Shown here: positions 45,484 through 53,248 of the stretch, in pieces
Position numbering within the stretch: the first letter of the stretch is position 1
Layout of the letters: each line of letters opens with the position of its first letter
Assembly (NCBI RefSeq): GCF_937958655.1
Contig: NZ_CALGNH010000033.1
Coordinates: 25,599 to 89,598, forward strand
Length of the DNA stretch: 64,000 bases
Direction: 5' to 3'
DNA from: an uncultured Winogradskyella sp.
GTDB lineage: Bacteria > Bacteroidota > Bacteroidia > Flavobacteriales > Flavobacteriaceae
The notes under the pieces: model-generated
Told to the model about the DNA's origin: nothing
What the model saw: only the letters and a program-made list of their open reading frames with translations
Databases searched by the model: none
Program-made: the position numbers and the translations under genes

Positions 45484-46617
45484 ATGAGAACTCTAATGCT
45501 TCATAGTGTTGGTTGTGAAAATGAAAATTGGTATAGGAAGTGGTTATCCATTTCTCTAGATCATTTTGAAAACTTTTGCAAGTATTTAGTAAATAATAAT
45601 TACGAAACTATATTTCTTGACGATTGGATAAAAGATCCAACAGCCAAAAAAAAGGTCGTACTCACTTTTGATGACGGTTATTTAGATAACTGGGTATACG
45701 CTTATCCAATATTAAAAAAATATGGCTTAAAGGGGACTATTTTTGTGAATCCAGAATTTGTTCAAAATGAAACCAATATTAGACACAATTTAGAAGATGT
45801 TTGGAATAACAAGGTAAATAAATCTGACCTTAGACCACTTGGATTTTGTAATTGGGCAGAGCTTAAGGTATTACAAGACTCAGGTGTTATGGATATTCAA
45901 TCACATAGTATGAGTCATAACTTTTATTACTATTCCGACAAAATTAAAGACATTTATACAGGACAACCAAAATACAATTGGCTACCATGGCTAACGCAAC
46001 CTAAACGCAAACCATACTATATAAACGAAGATCAATCTCAATCTGATTTTACAAAATATGGTAGACCTATTTTTGAATTTGACAGAGCTTTAAGAGTGCG
46101 TAGATATATGCCTGATGAAAAATTTATTGAATATTGTGTTGATGAATATAAAAACACCGATAAGCCCGTTGACAAAAAAGCATTAATAGAAAAAATAAAT
46201 CTAAAGCTCAAAGAACTTCCTGGCAAATTAGAATCGGATAAGGCTATGCAAGATCGTTATACCTATGAGCTTGCTGAGAGCCGAAGAATACTGCAAGAAA
46301 AACTTAATAAGCCAGTGGATTTTATTTGTTGGCCAGGTGGTGGTTTTAATCAAGAAAGCATAACAATAGCCAAGAAAGCTGGCTATAAAGCTATGACAGC
46401 ATCTGATAATAAGATTAAATCATTTAATACCGATGGTATTCTTAATATTGGTAGAAACGCAATGACCTCCTTTATACAAACACCAAAACGAGATCACTAT
46501 ATTAAAAATCCACAATTCTTGGTGACTTTATTTAAATATCATGAAGGGCACTCTGTGAGTGAATATTTATATAAATTCAGAAAGCTATTCTTAATACTAA
46601 AAGATAAAGTTGCTTAA
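45484..46617 (+). CDS. Polysaccharide deacetylase (NodB-type)
   Basis: 377 residues with a NodB homology domain: TFDDGY (61-66, catalytic Asp), SHSMSH with metal ligands His140 and His144, and FICWPGGGFNQES later. No signal peptide is obvious, so it may act inside the cell or be exported otherwise. A long insertion (about 155-255) separates the two halves. It closes the locus 12 nt after wzc and could remove N-acetyl groups from sugars of the polymer. Confidence 0.85.
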   Translation: MRTLMLHSVGCENENWYRKWLSISLDHFENFCKYLVNNNYETIFLDDWIKDPTAKKKVVLTFDDGYLDNWVYAYPILKKYGLKGTIFVNPEFVQNETNIRHNLEDVWNNKVNKSDLRPLGFCNWAELKVLQDSGVMDIQSHSMSHNFYYYSDKIKDIYTGQPKYNWLPWLTQPKRKPYYINEDQSQSDFTKYGRPIFEFDRALRVRRYMPDEKFIEYCVDEYKNTDKPVDKKALIEKINLKLKELPGKLESDKAMQDRYTYELAESRRILQEKLNKPVDFICWPGGGFNQESITIAKKAGYKAMTASDNKIKSFNTDGILNIGRNAMTSFIQTPKRDHYIKNPQFLVTLFKYHEGHSVSEYLYKFRKLFLILKDKVA

Positions 46618-46620
46618 GAT

Positions 46621-47793
46621 TTAAATTTTTCGACGTTTTCTTTCGGTTTTTAGAAGTGATAACTCTCTATTAGTTTGTCCAGCTACAGAAGTGTTCTCCT
46701 CTGCCCTTCTTATTAAATAAGGCATAACGTCTTTAACTGGCCCAAAAGGGATATACTTAGCTACATTATAGCCATTGGCTGCTAAATTGAAGCTTATATG
46801 ATCGCTCATACCATAAAGTTGACCAAACCAAACATTATTATCTTGTTTATTAATATTTAAGGTATTCATAATTTCCATAGCTAAATAACAACTACGCTCA
46901 TTATGTGTCCCTATAAATATGGCCATGTCATTTAAATGATTGAGCATATATTTTAAAGCTTCATTAAAATTGTTATCCGTAGCTTGCTTGTCCTTACAAA
47001 TTGGCGATGTATAGTTTTTTTCTTCTGCTCTTTCGCGTTCTTTTTCCATGTAAGCACCTCGGACAATTTTTATACCAACCTTAAAACCATTGACTTTGGC
47101 TCTATGGTGAAGTGACTTAAGATAATCTAGCCTATCCCATCTATAGCATTGCAATGTATTATATACTATAGCTTTATCTATATTATACTTACGCATCATT
47201 GTTTCCACTAAATCATCTGCTGCGCCTTGCATCCAACTTTCTTCACCATCTATCAATACTTCAACATCTTTTTCTTTAGACAGCTTGCAAACTGTATCAA
47301 AGCGTTCTACAATTCTATTCCACTCTTGTTCTTCTTGCTCAGTAAATACCTGTCCTTCGGTCTTTTTTTGGTAAAGACGAAATCTGCCAAAGCCCGTGGG
47401 CTTAAAGACCACTATTGGCATAGCTTCTTTTTCATCACAAAAATGAATAATCTTTAGTATCTTTTCTAAAGCGTTATCAAATTGGGCTTCGGTTTCCTTA
47501 CCTTCTACAGAATAATCTAAAACAGAACTAACTCCCTTGGTGTATAATTTATCTATTACCGGAAGACAATCTTCTTCATTAATACCACCACAGAAATGAT
47601 CAAATACTGTTGATCTAATTAAACCTTCAACAGGCAAATTAGCTTTGAGCGCAAAATTAGTAGCTGCTGTACCAATTCTAACCAATGGTTGAGAAGATAT
47701 CATTTTAAATAAAAAGTAGGCACGCTCTAATTCTGAGTCGGATTTTAACGAAAATGCTGTTGCTGTATTTTCAAATAGTGAGTGATCGATCAT
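46621..47793 (-). CDS. Proline dehydrogenase
   Basis: A 390-residue FAD enzyme oxidising proline to pyrroline-5-carboxylate. Visible are VFKPTGFGR, the RWDRLDYL segment, VKIVRGAYMEKERERA (substrate-binding block) and IGTHNERSCYLAMEI. It is the stand-alone type without the aldehyde dehydrogenase domain. The gene faces the polysaccharide deacetylase with a gap of 3 nt and is divergent from aroB. A TATATTTG box 21 nt upstream suits its promoter. Confidence 0.92.
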   Translation of the reverse strand: MIDHSLFENTATAFSLKSDSELERAYFLFKMISSQPLVRIGTAATNFALKANLPVEGLIRSTVFDHFCGGINEEDCLPVIDKLYTKGVSSVLDYSVEGKETEAQFDNALEKILKIIHFCDEKEAMPIVVFKPTGFGRFRLYQKKTEGQVFTEQEEQEWNRIVERFDTVCKLSKEKDVEVLIDGEESWMQGAADDLVETMMRKYNIDKAIVYNTLQCYRWDRLDYLKSLHHRAKVNGFKVGIKIVRGAYMEKERERAEEKNYTSPICKDKQATDNNFNEALKYMLNHLNDMAIFIGTHNERSCYLAMEIMNTLNINKQDNNVWFGQLYGMSDHISFNLAANGYNVAKYIPFGPVKDVMPYLIRRAEENTSVAGQTNRELSLLKTERKRRKI

Positions 47794-47813
47794 TATAAAG
47801 GATAATAGATATA

Positions 47814-47821
47814 CAAATATA
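47814..47821 (-). promoter_or_regulatory. -7 box of the proline dehydrogenase promoter
   Basis: TATATTTG on the minus strand, an exact match, 21 nt before the ATG. The -33 element is unclear. Confidence 0.42.
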
Positions 47822-47858
47822 TTTAATTCTAGTAGTACTTTTTTCTATAAAAAGGAGG

Positions 47859-47866
47859 TATTTTTG
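47859..47866 (+). promoter_or_regulatory. -7 box of the aroB promoter
   Basis: TATTTTTG followed by CCGTAATAAA, an exact TAnnTTTG match 30 nt before the aroB ATG, in the 102-nt gap shared with the divergent proline dehydrogenase gene. Confidence 0.48.
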
Positions 47867-47895
47867 CCGTAATAAATTCCTTACTATTTAACCCT

Positions 47896-48978
47896 ATGAG
47901 GTCTATAAACACAAAGAATGCCGTAGTTCATTTTAACGAAAATATTTATAATGAACTAAACGCGTATATAAAATCTTCAAACCCTTCTAGCATTTTTATT
48001 CTTGTAGATACCAATACACACGATCTTTGCTTGCCCAATTTGTTGGCTAATATGGAATCTGGTGATACCATAGTTGAAGTTATGGAAATGCCAGAAGGAG
48101 AAGATCATAAAACAATTGATATCTGCACAGGGGTTTGGGAAGCGCTTTCTGAATACCATGCGGATCGAAAAAGTTTGCTTATTAATTTAGGTGGTGGCGT
48201 TGTTACAGATTTAGGTGGTTTTGTAGCGAGCACCTACATGAGAGGTATTGATTACATTAACGTACCTACATCTTTATTAGCTATGGTAGATGCTTCTGTT
48301 GGAGGGAAGACAGGTGTAGATTTGGGTGTGCTTAAAAATCAGGTTGGAGTTATTAGCGAAGGCAGTATGGTACTTGTAGATACCGCTTTCTTAGAAAGTT
48401 TACCTGCTAACCACATGGTGTCTGGTTATGCAGAAATGCTTAAGCACGGATTAATATATGATAAAAATTACTGGCAAAGTCTTATAAATTTTGAAAAATT
48501 AGATCTTAACGATTTAGATGAATTAATCCATGAATCTGTTGGTATTAAAAACAAGGTTGTTTCTGAAGATCCTACTGAGAGTGGTTTCAGAAAAATTTTA
48601 AATTTTGGGCATACACTTGGCCATGCTATAGAAAGCTACTTTTTAGGCAATGCAGATAAAATACCTCTATTACATGGCGAAGCTATAGCTGTTGGGTTAA
48701 TTTTAGAAAGTTACATATCCCATAAACTACTAAACTTAAGCACTAATGAGTTACAAGACATTACACAAGGTCTGTTAAAAACCTTTACTAAGGTAGATAT
48801 TACTGAGGATGATCAAAAGGTAATTATCAAACTTTTAAAGCACGACAAAAAAAATAGCCATGGTATTATAAAGTTTGTTCTACTTGAAGCTATAGGCAAA
48901 CCTAAAATAGATTGTGAGGTCAGTAACGACTTAATTTTAGAAGCTTTTACTTACTATAAAAATTTTAAAACTACTTAA
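47896..48978 (+). CDS. aroB: 3-dehydroquinate synthase
   Basis: Second shikimate-pathway enzyme, 360 residues. NAD site GGGVVTDLGGFVASTYMRGI, VDASVGGKTGVDLG, and metal ligands in FGHTLGHAIES and LLHGEAIAVG are present. Length is normal. Single gene, 1 nt from the convergent DinB-like gene. Confidence 0.96.
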   Translation: MRSINTKNAVVHFNENIYNELNAYIKSSNPSSIFILVDTNTHDLCLPNLLANMESGDTIVEVMEMPEGEDHKTIDICTGVWEALSEYHADRKSLLINLGGGVVTDLGGFVASTYMRGIDYINVPTSLLAMVDASVGGKTGVDLGVLKNQVGVISEGSMVLVDTAFLESLPANHMVSGYAEMLKHGLIYDKNYWQSLINFEKLDLNDLDELIHESVGIKNKVVSEDPTESGFRKILNFGHTLGHAIESYFLGNADKIPLLHGEAIAVGLILESYISHKLLNLSTNELQDITQGLLKTFTKVDITEDDQKVIIKLLKHDKKNSHGIIKFVLLEAIGKPKIDCEVSNDLILEAFTYYKNFKTT

Positions 48979-48979
48979 G

Positions 48980-49498
48980 CTACAAATAACGCTCAGAGAT
49001 AACAGTGTTATGATGATTCTCATGACCCATAATTATGTAGCCAATTGCCCTTACTGAAATTGGTGAACCACTAGCTTGCCCTATAAATAATAAATCGGCT
49101 TGGGTGAAACTTTCAAATAACGCAATAGTGCTGTGTCTCACAGCCCTATATTCGGCAATTAAACTTTTTAAAGTTCTTTCTTTAATATTTGAGTTTAACA
49201 TATAATCGTCTTGCTCAAAACCAGCCAAAGGAGTTACATCTCTTCTTGCAATTCGTAATGCTCTATATGCAAATATACGTTCAGTATCTATAATATGAAG
49301 TAGAATTTGCTTTATAGTCCACTTACCTTCTGCGTAGGCATAATTATGCTTCTCTAGGGCGATATTACTATAAAAGTCTGTATGGCTTTCTAAATTGCTT
49401 TTTAAGCCCTTAATAAGGTCTAAATCGGTAGCCTTGTTTATGTACGTTTTATAATAAGGATTATATTCTTCTTTATGTATTTTATTAGATATTTTCAT
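48980..49498 (-). CDS. DinB-family protein
   Basis: 172 residues of the four-helix DinB/YfiT-type fold with three metal-binding His positions: LLHIIDTER (near 78) and GHENHH (near 160). Such proteins include thiol-dependent transferases and many of unknown function. WTIKQILLHIIDTERIFAYR is the classic block. No further specificity is visible. Confidence 0.85.
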   Translation of the reverse strand: MKISNKIHKEEYNPYYKTYINKATDLDLIKGLKSNLESHTDFYSNIALEKHNYAYAEGKWTIKQILLHIIDTERIFAYRALRIARRDVTPLAGFEQDDYMLNSNIKERTLKSLIAEYRAVRHSTIALFESFTQADLLFIGQASGSPISVRAIGYIIMGHENHHNTVISERYL

Positions 49499-49528
49499 AG
49501 TTTATGATTTAAAATAAAAAATACTGTC

Positions 49529-49586
49529 TAAAAAAATAAAACCGCCAGAAATATATTACCTCATTATCATTAATTTATGCGGCAGT
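49529..49586 (-). terminator. Possible terminator after the Lrp/AsnC gene
   Basis: On the minus strand ACTGCC (49581-49586) can pair with GGCGGT (49541-49546) over a 34-nt loop, followed by a T-rich run. The loop is long, so this is a weak call. Confidence 0.3.
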
Positions 49587-49645
49587 TCCTTTTTTGACAG
49601 AAATATAGATTATAGACAGTATCTTAAATAGTCTAGAATTAAAAA

Positions 49646-50125
49646 TTATAATTCATTGAATATCTTGTGCATTAAGCGTTTTTTATCATTAATACTTTCT
49701 TCTAATGATATCATAGTTTCAGTTCTATATACGCCATCAATATCATCTAACTGAAAGATAATATCCTTGGCATGGGTGGTATCATGCGCTCTTATTTTAC
49801 AAAAGATATTAAATTTACCAGTAGTTATGTGTGCGACAGTAACATATGGAATTTCTGTAATACGCTCTAACACAAACTTAGTTTGAGAGGTATTTTGTAA
49901 AAACACACCCACGTATGCAATAAATGAATATCCTAATTTTTTATAATCTAGAGTTAATGAAGATCCTTTAATAATACCTGCTTCTTCCATTTTTTTAACA
50001 CGTACATGAACTGTACCTGCAGAAATTAACAATTTCTTTGCAATATCTGTAAATGGAATACGCGTGTTATCTATTAGCATATCCAAAATTTGATGATCTA
50101 TTTCGTCCAATTTAAACTTAGCCAT
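49646..50125 (-). CDS. Lrp/AsnC-family transcriptional regulator
   Basis: 159 residues: N-terminal helix-turn-helix (about 18-45, FTDIAKKLLISAGTVHVRVKKMEEAG) and a C-terminal RAM ligand-binding domain (about 70-150). Regulates amino-acid genes in other bacteria. The effector is unknown; no obvious target is adjacent, though the M14 peptidase gene lies 74 nt away on the same strand. Confidence 0.92.
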   Translation of the reverse strand: MAKFKLDEIDHQILDMLIDNTRIPFTDIAKKLLISAGTVHVRVKKMEEAGIIKGSSLTLDYKKLGYSFIAYVGVFLQNTSQTKFVLERITEIPYVTVAHITTGKFNIFCKIRAHDTTHAKDIIFQLDDIDGVYRTETMISLEESINDKKRLMHKIFNEL

Positions 50126-50198
50126 AATTTAATAATTATCAATTTCTCGACAAAATAAAGCAATTTAAAATAGAAATGTTTATTATTTTTTGATTATG

Positions 50199-51344
50199 TC
50201 ACAGTTTTAGCGAGATTTTCTCATTATTTAATAATACGAAATCGATTTCGTTACCTACCTTTATTTCAGAATTTTCTTTTGTAAATACGTTTTTGCCCTT
50301 TGCATCAATTTCTCTATGGCCGTGGCAAGCTTTTAGATTAGAAATCGCTTCAACTACAGGCATAAACTCAATATACCCATTAATAAGCGCCTCTTTGTAT
50401 AAAATACCAATATCTTGTACGGAATTATTCAATGCTTTAACCGTCACATTTCTAATAAGAATATCGTAAAACAACGTTCCATTTTCAGGAATGGAGAAAT
50501 AATCATCCGATACCGATGGATCAACGCCATCTGCAATCACCTTTAACCCTTTTAAAATAGAAAAGAACATAAGCTTTCTAACCACTTCTCTATTATAGTC
50601 TTTTGGATAATGCCCAGCTTCATATAAAATCGTAGGCACATTAAAGGACTGAAAGGTATCACCAACACAGTTTAAATTAAAACCATCATCGTACCGAGCA
50701 ACACCACCTAATATCTGACCCTGTAAACTCTTGTTAATTTGAGAAATAATAGACATAGCCACTTTTCTAGTACTTGTAATTGATCGCTTTTTATCTTGTG
50801 AAGGCGCTAAGAAAGACAAAACCGATGACGTATTGGTTGTACCTACATTATAAATAGTACGCTGCCCATGAAGATTAAAACAATAGTCTGGCTTAAAAGT
50901 ATTGAAAACACTTCTTAATACTACACTTTCTGGCTGCGACAAATTTTGCGCATCTCTATTAAGGTCTACTCCACATGCATTCAACCTCGTATAACGTTCT
51001 GCACCATCTGGATTTAATATTGGAATTACAAATAAGGTACAATTGCTTAATATATCATTTGGTATATCATTGTTAGTAACGAACAAAGCAAAACAATCAA
51101 ACAACGCTTTTGTGGTAGTAGATTCATTACCATGCATTTGAGACCACAATAAAACTTTCTTTGGCCCATTACCAAACTTTAAAGCATAAATAGGTCTATT
51201 CTCAGCTGATTTTCCTACTACAGAAATATCTTCCTGTGAATATTTAGTTAAACATTTTTCTATGTGTGAATTAGTAATGTAACGACCAAATAATTCTGGA
51301 GATTTTACTAATGAATAATAACTATTTAAACGGTCTATAAACAT
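50199..51344 (-). CDS. M14-family zinc carboxypeptidase-like protein
   Basis: A 381-residue peptidase from the ATG at 51344. Zinc ligands His71 and Glu74 (SQMHGNEST), the substrate block NPDGAERYTR with VDLNRD (126-131), His159 (CFNLHGQ) and catalytic Glu242 (ILYEAGHY) all stand in order, so the catalytic set is complete. No signal peptide, so it acts in the cytoplasm. Longer TTG-started frames to 51404 run through a promoter and palindromes (-7 box 51365-51372) and are rejected. It is divergent from an XRE regulator which probably controls it. Confidence 0.85.
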   Translation of the reverse strand: MFIDRLNSYYSLVKSPELFGRYITNSHIEKCLTKYSQEDISVVGKSAENRPIYALKFGNGPKKVLLWSQMHGNESTTTKALFDCFALFVTNNDIPNDILSNCTLFVIPILNPDGAERYTRLNACGVDLNRDAQNLSQPESVVLRSVFNTFKPDYCFNLHGQRTIYNVGTTNTSSVLSFLAPSQDKKRSITSTRKVAMSIISQINKSLQGQILGGVARYDDGFNLNCVGDTFQSFNVPTILYEAGHYPKDYNREVVRKLMFFSILKGLKVIADGVDPSVSDDYFSIPENGTLFYDILIRNVTVKALNNSVQDIGILYKEALINGYIEFMPVVEAISNLKACHGHREIDAKGKNVFTKENSEIKVGNEIDFVLLNNEKISLKL

Positions 51345-51361
51345 AATAAATTTAGTTGTTG

Positions 51362-51398
51362 TTACAAATGTAATCATTTGACATTTTACAATTGTAAA
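51362..51398. promoter_or_regulatory. Palindromes over the M14 promoter
   Basis: TTACAAATGTAA (51362-51373) overlaps the -7 box TACATTTG (51365-51372, minus strand), and the perfect 14-bp palindrome TTTACAATTGTAAA lies at 51385-51398, within the core promoter. Both have the TTACA/TGTAA half-site also found at the regulator's start, so they are probable operators. Confidence 0.6.
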
Positions 51399-51425
51399 CT
51401 TCAATTTCTAATACACAGATAACAA

Positions 51426-51490
51426 TTGTATACAATTTAATACGGCTAAACATTATAGCACTACTCGGCTATTGTAAAAAAAATTACAAT
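51426..51490. promoter_or_regulatory. Further TTGTAA/TTACAA-type inverted repeats
   Basis: TTGTATACAA (51426-51435) is a perfect 10-bp palindrome and ATTGTAA...TTACAAT (arms 51471-51477 and 51484-51490) has 7-bp arms 6 nt apart. They share half-sites with the outer palindromes and lie between the two promoters. Confidence 0.45.
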
Positions 51491-51609
51491 CTATTGATAC
51501 AAACATTATTTTATTAAAAATCAATATTTTAAAGATATTAATTAAAGTGTTTATCTAAGTTTAATTCTATTATTTTAAAGAAAATGGCTTACTTTTAAAT
51601 ACTATAGTT

Positions 51610-51617
51610 TACATTTG
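51610..51617 (+). promoter_or_regulatory. -7 box of the XRE regulator promoter
   Basis: TACATTTG matches TAnnTTTG exactly, inside GTTTACATTTGTATC, a degenerate copy of the operator half-sites, 32 nt before the ATG. Confidence 0.5.
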
Positions 51618-51641
51618 TATCGTTATTTATTAAAAACAAAA

Positions 51642-51657
51642 GTTTACAATGGTAAAC
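51642..51657. promoter_or_regulatory. Palindrome over the XRE start codon
   Basis: GTTTACAATGGTAAAC has 6-bp perfect arms with the ATG (51649-51651) in its centre. It resembles the TTTACAATTGTAAA site at the M14 promoter, so the regulator may bind its own start region. Confidence 0.55.
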
Positions 51658-52014
51658 CAAGAGGAATTTACAAAACGACTCCAAATAGTCATTGATTATT
51701 ACGACGAAACTGCATCTGGTTTTGCTGAAAAAATCGGCGTACAACGCTCTAGTATTTCTCATATTTTATCAGGAAGAAACAAACCTAGTTTAGAGTTTGT
51801 AATGAAGGTACTCCACGCTTGTCCTGAGGTAGAATTGTACTGGTTACTAAATGGCAAAGGTAATTTTCCTAACACTATATATATCTCTAAAAATACCGAA
51901 CCTAATATTACACCCACTCCAAAAGCACCTCAACCCATTACTAGCGCAAACTCAGATATTGAAAAAATAGTTATTTTTTATAAAGACGGTACTTTTAAAT
52001 CCTACCTACCTTAA
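51649..52014 (+). CDS. XRE-family helix-turn-helix regulator
   Basis: 121 residues: an N-terminal DNA-binding domain (about 8-60, FAEKIGVQRSSISHILSGRNKPS) then a Pro/Asn-rich linker and a short C-terminal tail DIEKIVIFYKDGTFKSYLP. It is divergent from the M14 gene over a 304-nt region with at least five related palindromes, one of them over its own start, so autoregulation and control of the peptidase are likely. No ligand domain is seen. Confidence 0.85.
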   Translation: MVNQEEFTKRLQIVIDYYDETASGFAEKIGVQRSSISHILSGRNKPSLEFVMKVLHACPEVELYWLLNGKGNFPNTIYISKNTEPNITPTPKAPQPITSANSDIEKIVIFYKDGTFKSYLP

Positions 52015-52054
52015 CTGAATCCTCTTATTGCTTACCTTTGCTCAAAATAAGATT

Positions 52055-52444
52055 ATGAAATACTTTTTTTGTCTTTTTTTAGCCTTCCTTTTTATTGGGT
52101 GTTATGAAGTTGAGCGTAACTGTACTGATTTTAAAACAGGTGAATTTGAATTTAATTACACTATAGATGGTATTGAAAAAACAGGTCGTTTTAAACGAAC
52201 AGAAACACTTAATATAGATTATTACAACGGAAAGATTGACAGCTCTTCTATACGCTGGATCAATGAATGTGAGTTTATTTTAAAGAAATTAAACCCAAAG
52301 ACAAATGCAGAAAAAGACCCTATTCATATGAAAATCTTATCTACTGAAGGCAAATATGCATATACTTTTGAGTATAAACTCGCGGTAAAGAAACCGAACA
52401 GACCACAACGTACTGAAAAAGGAATTGCACATAAAATTAACTAA
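52055..52444 (+). CDS. Small lipoprotein, unknown function
   Basis: 129 residues from the ATG at 52055 with a lipoprotein signal ending FLFIGC (Cys16) and a beta-rich domain (FEFNYTIDGIEKTGRFKRTET, then SSIRWINECEFILKK). Two more Cys near 23 and 72. No family recognised. It lies 5 nt before terC, so the two may be co-transcribed. The upstream TTG at 52028 would add 9 residues before the signal and is less likely. Confidence 0.72.
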   Translation: MKYFFCLFLAFLFIGCYEVERNCTDFKTGEFEFNYTIDGIEKTGRFKRTETLNIDYYNGKIDSSSIRWINECEFILKKLNPKTNAEKDPIHMKILSTEGKYAYTFEYKLAVKKPNRPQRTEKGIAHKIN

Positions 52445-52449
52445 ATAAA

Positions 52450-53241
52450 ATGCTGGATTTTTTATTAACTACTGATGCGCTTTTAGCACTGCTTACCTTA
52501 ACTTTTTTAGAAATTATACTAGGTATTGACAATATTGTTTTTATCTCTATAGCAGCAAATAAATTACCAGAACACCAGAGAAATAAGGCGACTAACATTG
52601 GACTTGTTCTTGCAATGGTGCAGCGTATCGTACTACTATTCTTTGTTTCATTCTTAGTAGGATTAAGTACCCCTTTTTACAAATACACCTCTAGTTGGTT
52701 AGCTATTGCATTAAGTTGGCAGGCTATAATTTTGTTCGCTGGTGGTTTATTTCTAATCTATAAAAGTACAAAGGAGATCCGAGAAAAGGTAGAAACACCC
52801 TCTAATGATAAAGAGAATGTTAAATCTAGGGCTATAAAATCTTTACAACATGCCATTACACAGATACTTATAATTGACTTTATATTTTCGGTTGATTCTA
52901 TATTAACAGCTGTAGGAATGACTAACGGTTTGCATCCTAACAATAATTACACTTTAATTCTAATGATTATTGCCGTAATTATTTCCATTGCAGTAATGAT
53001 AAGCTTTGCTAATCCGATTCGTAAGTTTATAGACCGCAATCCAAGTATGCAAATTTTAGGACTATCCTTCTTAATCCTAATTGGATTTATGCTCATTACA
53101 GAGGCCGCCCATTTATCGCACACTAAAATTTTCGAAAAATCCGTAGGCGCAATACCTAAAGGTTACCTCTATTTCGCAATAACCTTTTCATTATTTGTAG
53201 AATTCTTAAACTTTAAAACCAAAAAGAAAAAGCATAGATAA
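52450..53241 (+). CDS. TerC-family membrane protein
   Basis: 263 residues, seven or eight membrane helices. The TerC signature is EIILGIDNIVFISIAANKLP (near 21-40) with acidic residues within membrane helices, and IDFIFSVDSILTAVGMTNG. Family members handle metal ions (manganese efflux or metal loading of exported enzymes). It faces parC with a gap of 7 nt. Confidence 0.9.
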   Translation: MLDFLLTTDALLALLTLTFLEIILGIDNIVFISIAANKLPEHQRNKATNIGLVLAMVQRIVLLFFVSFLVGLSTPFYKYTSSWLAIALSWQAIILFAGGLFLIYKSTKEIREKVETPSNDKENVKSRAIKSLQHAITQILIIDFIFSVDSILTAVGMTNGLHPNNNYTLILMIIAVIISIAVMISFANPIRKFIDRNPSMQILGLSFLILIGFMLITEAAHLSHTKIFEKSVGAIPKGYLYFAITFSLFVEFLNFKTKKKKHR

Positions 53242-53248
53242 GCTAAAA

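Noticed and set aside
51345..51404. 20-codon N-terminal extension of the M14 peptidase
   Set aside because: Starts at TTG, crosses the -7 box and two palindromes, and is not needed for the fold.
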